From NCBI GenBank assembly GCA_002347755.1, contig DDXT01000074.1:1-32222 (forward strand): 32,222 bases of DNA, given 5' to 3'. Made by a program: the position numbers and the translations under genes. The notes beneath the pieces are model-generated. The model was not told where the DNA came from. It did not search any database and saw only the letters and a program-made list of their open reading frames with translations. The stretch comes from Caryophanales bacterium UBA2253 (GTDB lineage Bacteria > Bacillota_I > Bacilli_A > ML615J-28 > CAG-698). Below, in pieces: positions 29,888-32,222 of the stretch; positions within the stretch are counted from its first letter, which is position 1; the number at the start of each line of letters is the position of its first letter.

Positions 29888-32089
29888 ATGAGAAAATTCT
29901 TCAAAGGATGCCTGATCTTGCTGATTTTCGGAGCCATGATCAACATCCGTGTTGGCGCCGTACCGATTGACGCGGCCATGATCATCGCCAATCCGGGAGA
30001 AAACATGAACTCCGAGATGAACATATCGTGGCATTCGTCCGTTACCGGAACCTTTGTTCAGTATACGAAAGCCGACGATCCCAATTTCGTTTCGGCCGGC
30101 AGCAAAATCGGAACTTGTTCCGCCGTTCCTTTCGAAGGCCTGATCACCGTTTCGCAGTGCAAAGCCAGCCTGACCGGCTTGGACGAAAACACCGACTACA
30201 TTTACCGCGTCGGTGCGACTCTGATGTCTCCGACTTATCACTTTAAAACCGGCGGGGCCGAAACCTTCAGTTTCATGCACGTCACCGACATTCATTCATA
30301 CATACCGATCCCGGCTCGGGTCACTACCGCCAATGCGGTTTTGAACCAAGGGGCCGCAACCGCCGAGAACATGGCTTTTGCGCTCTTTTCGGGAGATTCC
30401 ACCGCTTACGGAACCGTTTATGACCAATGGGCAGCTTTATACGGAATGGATACCGCCAAAACGATGCCTTGTGTCATGGCAATCGGAAATCATGACTATT
30501 ACAATACTTCCGCCGCCGTCACCAATGCTTCCTATTTCAATGCCGTCACCAACAATCCGGCCAACGGCGCCGTCGGGGTCGAGGGCACCACTTATTTCTT
30601 CAAGTACGGAAAGGCTTTGTTCATTTCGCTGAATTCCGAAGCCGCGGCCAACAATACCTCTCTTCTGGCTAGCCAGCAAACTTGGTTCCGGGAAGTGGTC
30701 AATGCCAACCCGGCCGAATTCATAATCGTTTTTTCGCATCGGCCATTTTATACCGGCGACAGCCTGAATGCCAGCCAAGCCGCCTTCATGCGCACCGGTT
30801 TTCAGAGTTTATTTGACGAATGCGGCGTCGATTTGGTCCTGTCCGGACACAATCACGTCTATGCCCGTTCTTATAAGATTCAAAACGGCGTGGCCACCGT
30901 CACTCCGAGCCAAGGCACCACTTACATTACCGGAAACCAGATCGGCGACCGTTATGCCGCGGATGGGACTCCGATGGCCGAAGTGGACTTCGCCAAGGGC
31001 GGAAAGATCGACGGCGGGACCGTCGTCACCATTTCCGGAAATGTCCTGAGTGTGAAACTGGTCACCACAACCGGCGATTACGTCTCCGAAGACCCGATCA
31101 CGCATTTAAACGATGCCCAGGCGACCATTTATTCCAAAGCCAACATCGTTCCGAGTGCTTATGAAAGCTCGCTTCAAGTGACTGGCGATCCGGAAGATTT
31201 TTCGAAAGCGACTGTTTCTTTCGCCAATACCGGCGTCGGTCGAATCAACAAGATCGAAATCATCGGAAATGAAACGGATGTCCTGCACTCGGTCTCTTAC
31301 CCGGTCAGCCAAAGTTCCGTCCAACTAACCAATCTTCCGGCGGATGCTTATGAATATGATGTTATCGTCAAGGCGACCCTGCGCAGCGGCGAAATCGTTC
31401 AAAAATCTTTCCATCTCATCAATGAACAAAAACGTTTCGGAACCATATCGAATCTGCGGATCGCAGACAACCTTGACGGAGAAACCTGTTTCTATTGGGA
31501 TTCCGATCTGGTTGAAGGCAAAATCACCAAATTCGAGCTTTATTTGGATGGGGCTTTATACAAAGAAGCGCTTCCGGCCGAAAATTTCATTTTGATGAAC
31601 GATGTTTCGCCTTACGAAGAACACGAAGTGGTTTTCAATGCCATCCACGCTTTGGGCGATATTGCTTATACGGAAACTCTGACTTACGGAGTCGATGCTC
31701 CGGAGGTCCTGTTGGCTTATGATTACCCGACCAAGATCCTGACCGTCGGAGACAAATTTACCCCAACCTATGTGATTGTTCCGACCCAGGAGCTGGATCT
31801 GGAATTTGCTTCCAGCAATCCGCTGATCGCCACCGTTGACGAAAACGGAGAAATCACCGCCGTTTCCGCGGGAACCGTGACCATCACCATGAATGTGATC
31901 AAACGTTGGGACGTCACCTCTTCAATCGAAGTCACCGTCAATCCAGAGCCGGAGCCCGAACCAGAGCCCGAACCGGAACCAGAGCCGGAACCAGAACCCG
32001 AAAAGAAGGGCTGCTTCTCCGGTACCAATCTGATTTGGTCGCTTTCCGTTCTGGGAGTTATCGTAGTCCTGAGAAGAAAGAGAAAATAA
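29888..32089 (+). CDS. Secreted cell-surface metallophosphatase with C-terminal anchor
   Basis: A 733-residue exported protein. The N-terminal signal peptide (KCL-type start MRKFFKGC then LILLIFGAM) is followed by a purple-acid-phosphatase-like beta domain (about 28-122). A calcineurin-type metallophosphatase follows, with all metal ligands: D134 and H136 (VTDIH), D170 (SGD), N201-H202 (GNHD), H284 (SHRP), and H321/H323 (GHNH). A fibronectin-like region (about 450-600) and a bacterial Ig-like BIG2 domain (about 610-690) come next. Ten Pro-Glu repeats then lead to KKGCFSG, a membrane helix and the basic end RRKRK, a C-terminal sorting or anchor signal. It probably releases phosphate from external phosphoesters; substrate unknown. 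GGAGGT lies 6 nt before the ATG. Confidence 0.9.
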   Translation: MRKFFKGCLILLIFGAMINIRVGAVPIDAAMIIANPGENMNSEMNISWHSSVTGTFVQYTKADDPNFVSAGSKIGTCSAVPFEGLITVSQCKASLTGLDENTDYIYRVGATLMSPTYHFKTGGAETFSFMHVTDIHSYIPIPARVTTANAVLNQGAATAENMAFALFSGDSTAYGTVYDQWAALYGMDTAKTMPCVMAIGNHDYYNTSAAVTNASYFNAVTNNPANGAVGVEGTTYFFKYGKALFISLNSEAAANNTSLLASQQTWFREVVNANPAEFIIVFSHRPFYTGDSLNASQAAFMRTGFQSLFDECGVDLVLSGHNHVYARSYKIQNGVATVTPSQGTTYITGNQIGDRYAADGTPMAEVDFAKGGKIDGGTVVTISGNVLSVKLVTTTGDYVSEDPITHLNDAQATIYSKANIVPSAYESSLQVTGDPEDFSKATVSFANTGVGRINKIEIIGNETDVLHSVSYPVSQSSVQLTNLPADAYEYDVIVKATLRSGEIVQKSFHLINEQKRFGTISNLRIADNLDGETCFYWDSDLVEGKITKFELYLDGALYKEALPAENFILMNDVSPYEEHEVVFNAIHALGDIAYTETLTYGVDAPEVLLAYDYPTKILTVGDKFTPTYVIVPTQELDLEFASSNPLIATVDENGEITAVSAGTVTITMNVIKRWDVTSSIEVTVNPEPEPEPEPEPEPEPEPEPEKKGCFSGTNLIWSLSVLGVIVVLRRKRK
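31944..32003 (+). repeat. Ten Pro-Glu codon pairs in the phosphatase gene
   Basis: Ten consecutive 6-bp units (CC[A/G/C]-GA[A/G]) encode an extended (Pro-Glu)10 linker that spaces the enzyme away from the membrane. The synonymous codons vary, so the number of units should be fairly stable. Confidence 0.9.
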
Positions 32090-32097
32090 AAAAAATA

Positions 32098-32141
32098 AGT
32101 CGGAATTATTCCGGCTCAGAGCGTTGACAAAGTCAACGCTC
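32098..32141 (+). terminator. Two consecutive hairpins after the phosphatase gene
   Basis: AGTCGGAA-TTA-TTCCGGCT (32098-32116, one G-T pair) and GAGCGTTGAC-AAA-GTCAACGCTC (32119-32141, perfect 10 bp with a 3-nt loop). Neither has its own T-run; they lead into the third hairpin. Confidence 0.6.
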
Positions 32142-32173
32142 AGACTGTTGACAAAGTGCCAACAGTCTTTTTT
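32142..32173 (+). terminator. Intrinsic terminator of the phosphatase gene
   Basis: AGACTGTTG (32142-32150) and CAACAGTCT (32160-32168) form a perfect 9-bp stem with a 9-nt loop, followed by a six-T run ending at 32173. Confidence 0.88.
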
Positions 32174-32178
32174 ATGAC

Positions 32179-32207
32179 TTGACAAAAGAGCCGGTTTATG
32201 GTAAAAT
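32179..32207 (+). promoter_or_regulatory. Near-consensus promoter facing out of the window
   Basis: TTGACA (32179-32184), exactly 17 bp, then TAAAAT (32202-32207) with an extended -10 TGG. It begins 5 bp after the terminator T-run. A highly expressed gene or RNA should start just beyond the right edge. Confidence 0.85.
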
Positions 32208-32222
32208 ATACATATAGAGCAA

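Overview
The window looks like a chromosomal segment of a low-to-moderate GC Bacillota (Firmicutes) bacterium, possibly from a lineage related to the Mollicutes. The evidence is a Firmicutes-style ribosomal protein S4, a ComK-like protein, a DUF951 zinc-ribbon protein beside a small MscS channel, the mnmG-rsmG-soj gene order, near-consensus sigma-A promoters (often with an extended -10, TGnTATAAT) and strong AGGAGG ribosome binding sites. TGA is used as a normal stop and Trp is TGG in the intact genes, so this is the standard code, not the Mycoplasma code. The exact taxon cannot be read from the sequence.

Layout. Positions 1-1910 (+): a free methionine-R-sulfoxide reductase, then two neighbouring broken genes, a membrane protein and a GNAT acetyltransferase. 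Positions 1926-7360 (-): rpsD with a structured leader, the glycolytic pair pgk-tpiA, a ComK-like regulator, a lone sugar-ABC ATPase (MsmX/UgpC/MalK type) with a palindromic operator candidate, and a PucR-type regulator. Positions 7445-8259 (+): exonuclease III.

Positions 8456-19644 hold a complete type I-E CRISPR-Cas system on the minus strand: cas3, cse1 (cas8e), cse2 (cas11), cas7e, cas5e, cas6e, cas1, cas2, then an array of 49 repeats and 48 spacers. The cas genes overlap or are separated by a few bases, and every family motif I checked is intact. The array starts only 12 bp after the cas2 stop codon, so no conventional leader fits there. Upstream of cas3 is about 800 bp of A/T-rich DNA without a recognisable gene. 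It contains several perfect inverted repeats, an interleaved set that could form alternative RNA hairpins, and two or three very small ORFs with good ribosome binding sites. This is the least explained part of the window.

Positions 20546-28974 (-): mnmG, rsmG, soj, an MscS channel and DUF951, tightly packed like the origin-proximal cluster of Firmicutes but without spo0J (parB). After a terminator hairpin come a MacB-like ATPase-permease fusion and an ABC exporter. Positions 29060-32089 (+): an acyl-ACP thioesterase and a large surface metallophosphatase with a Pro-Glu linker and a C-terminal membrane anchor. The window ends with three consecutive hairpins and a near-consensus promoter facing right, so another gene should start just outside it.
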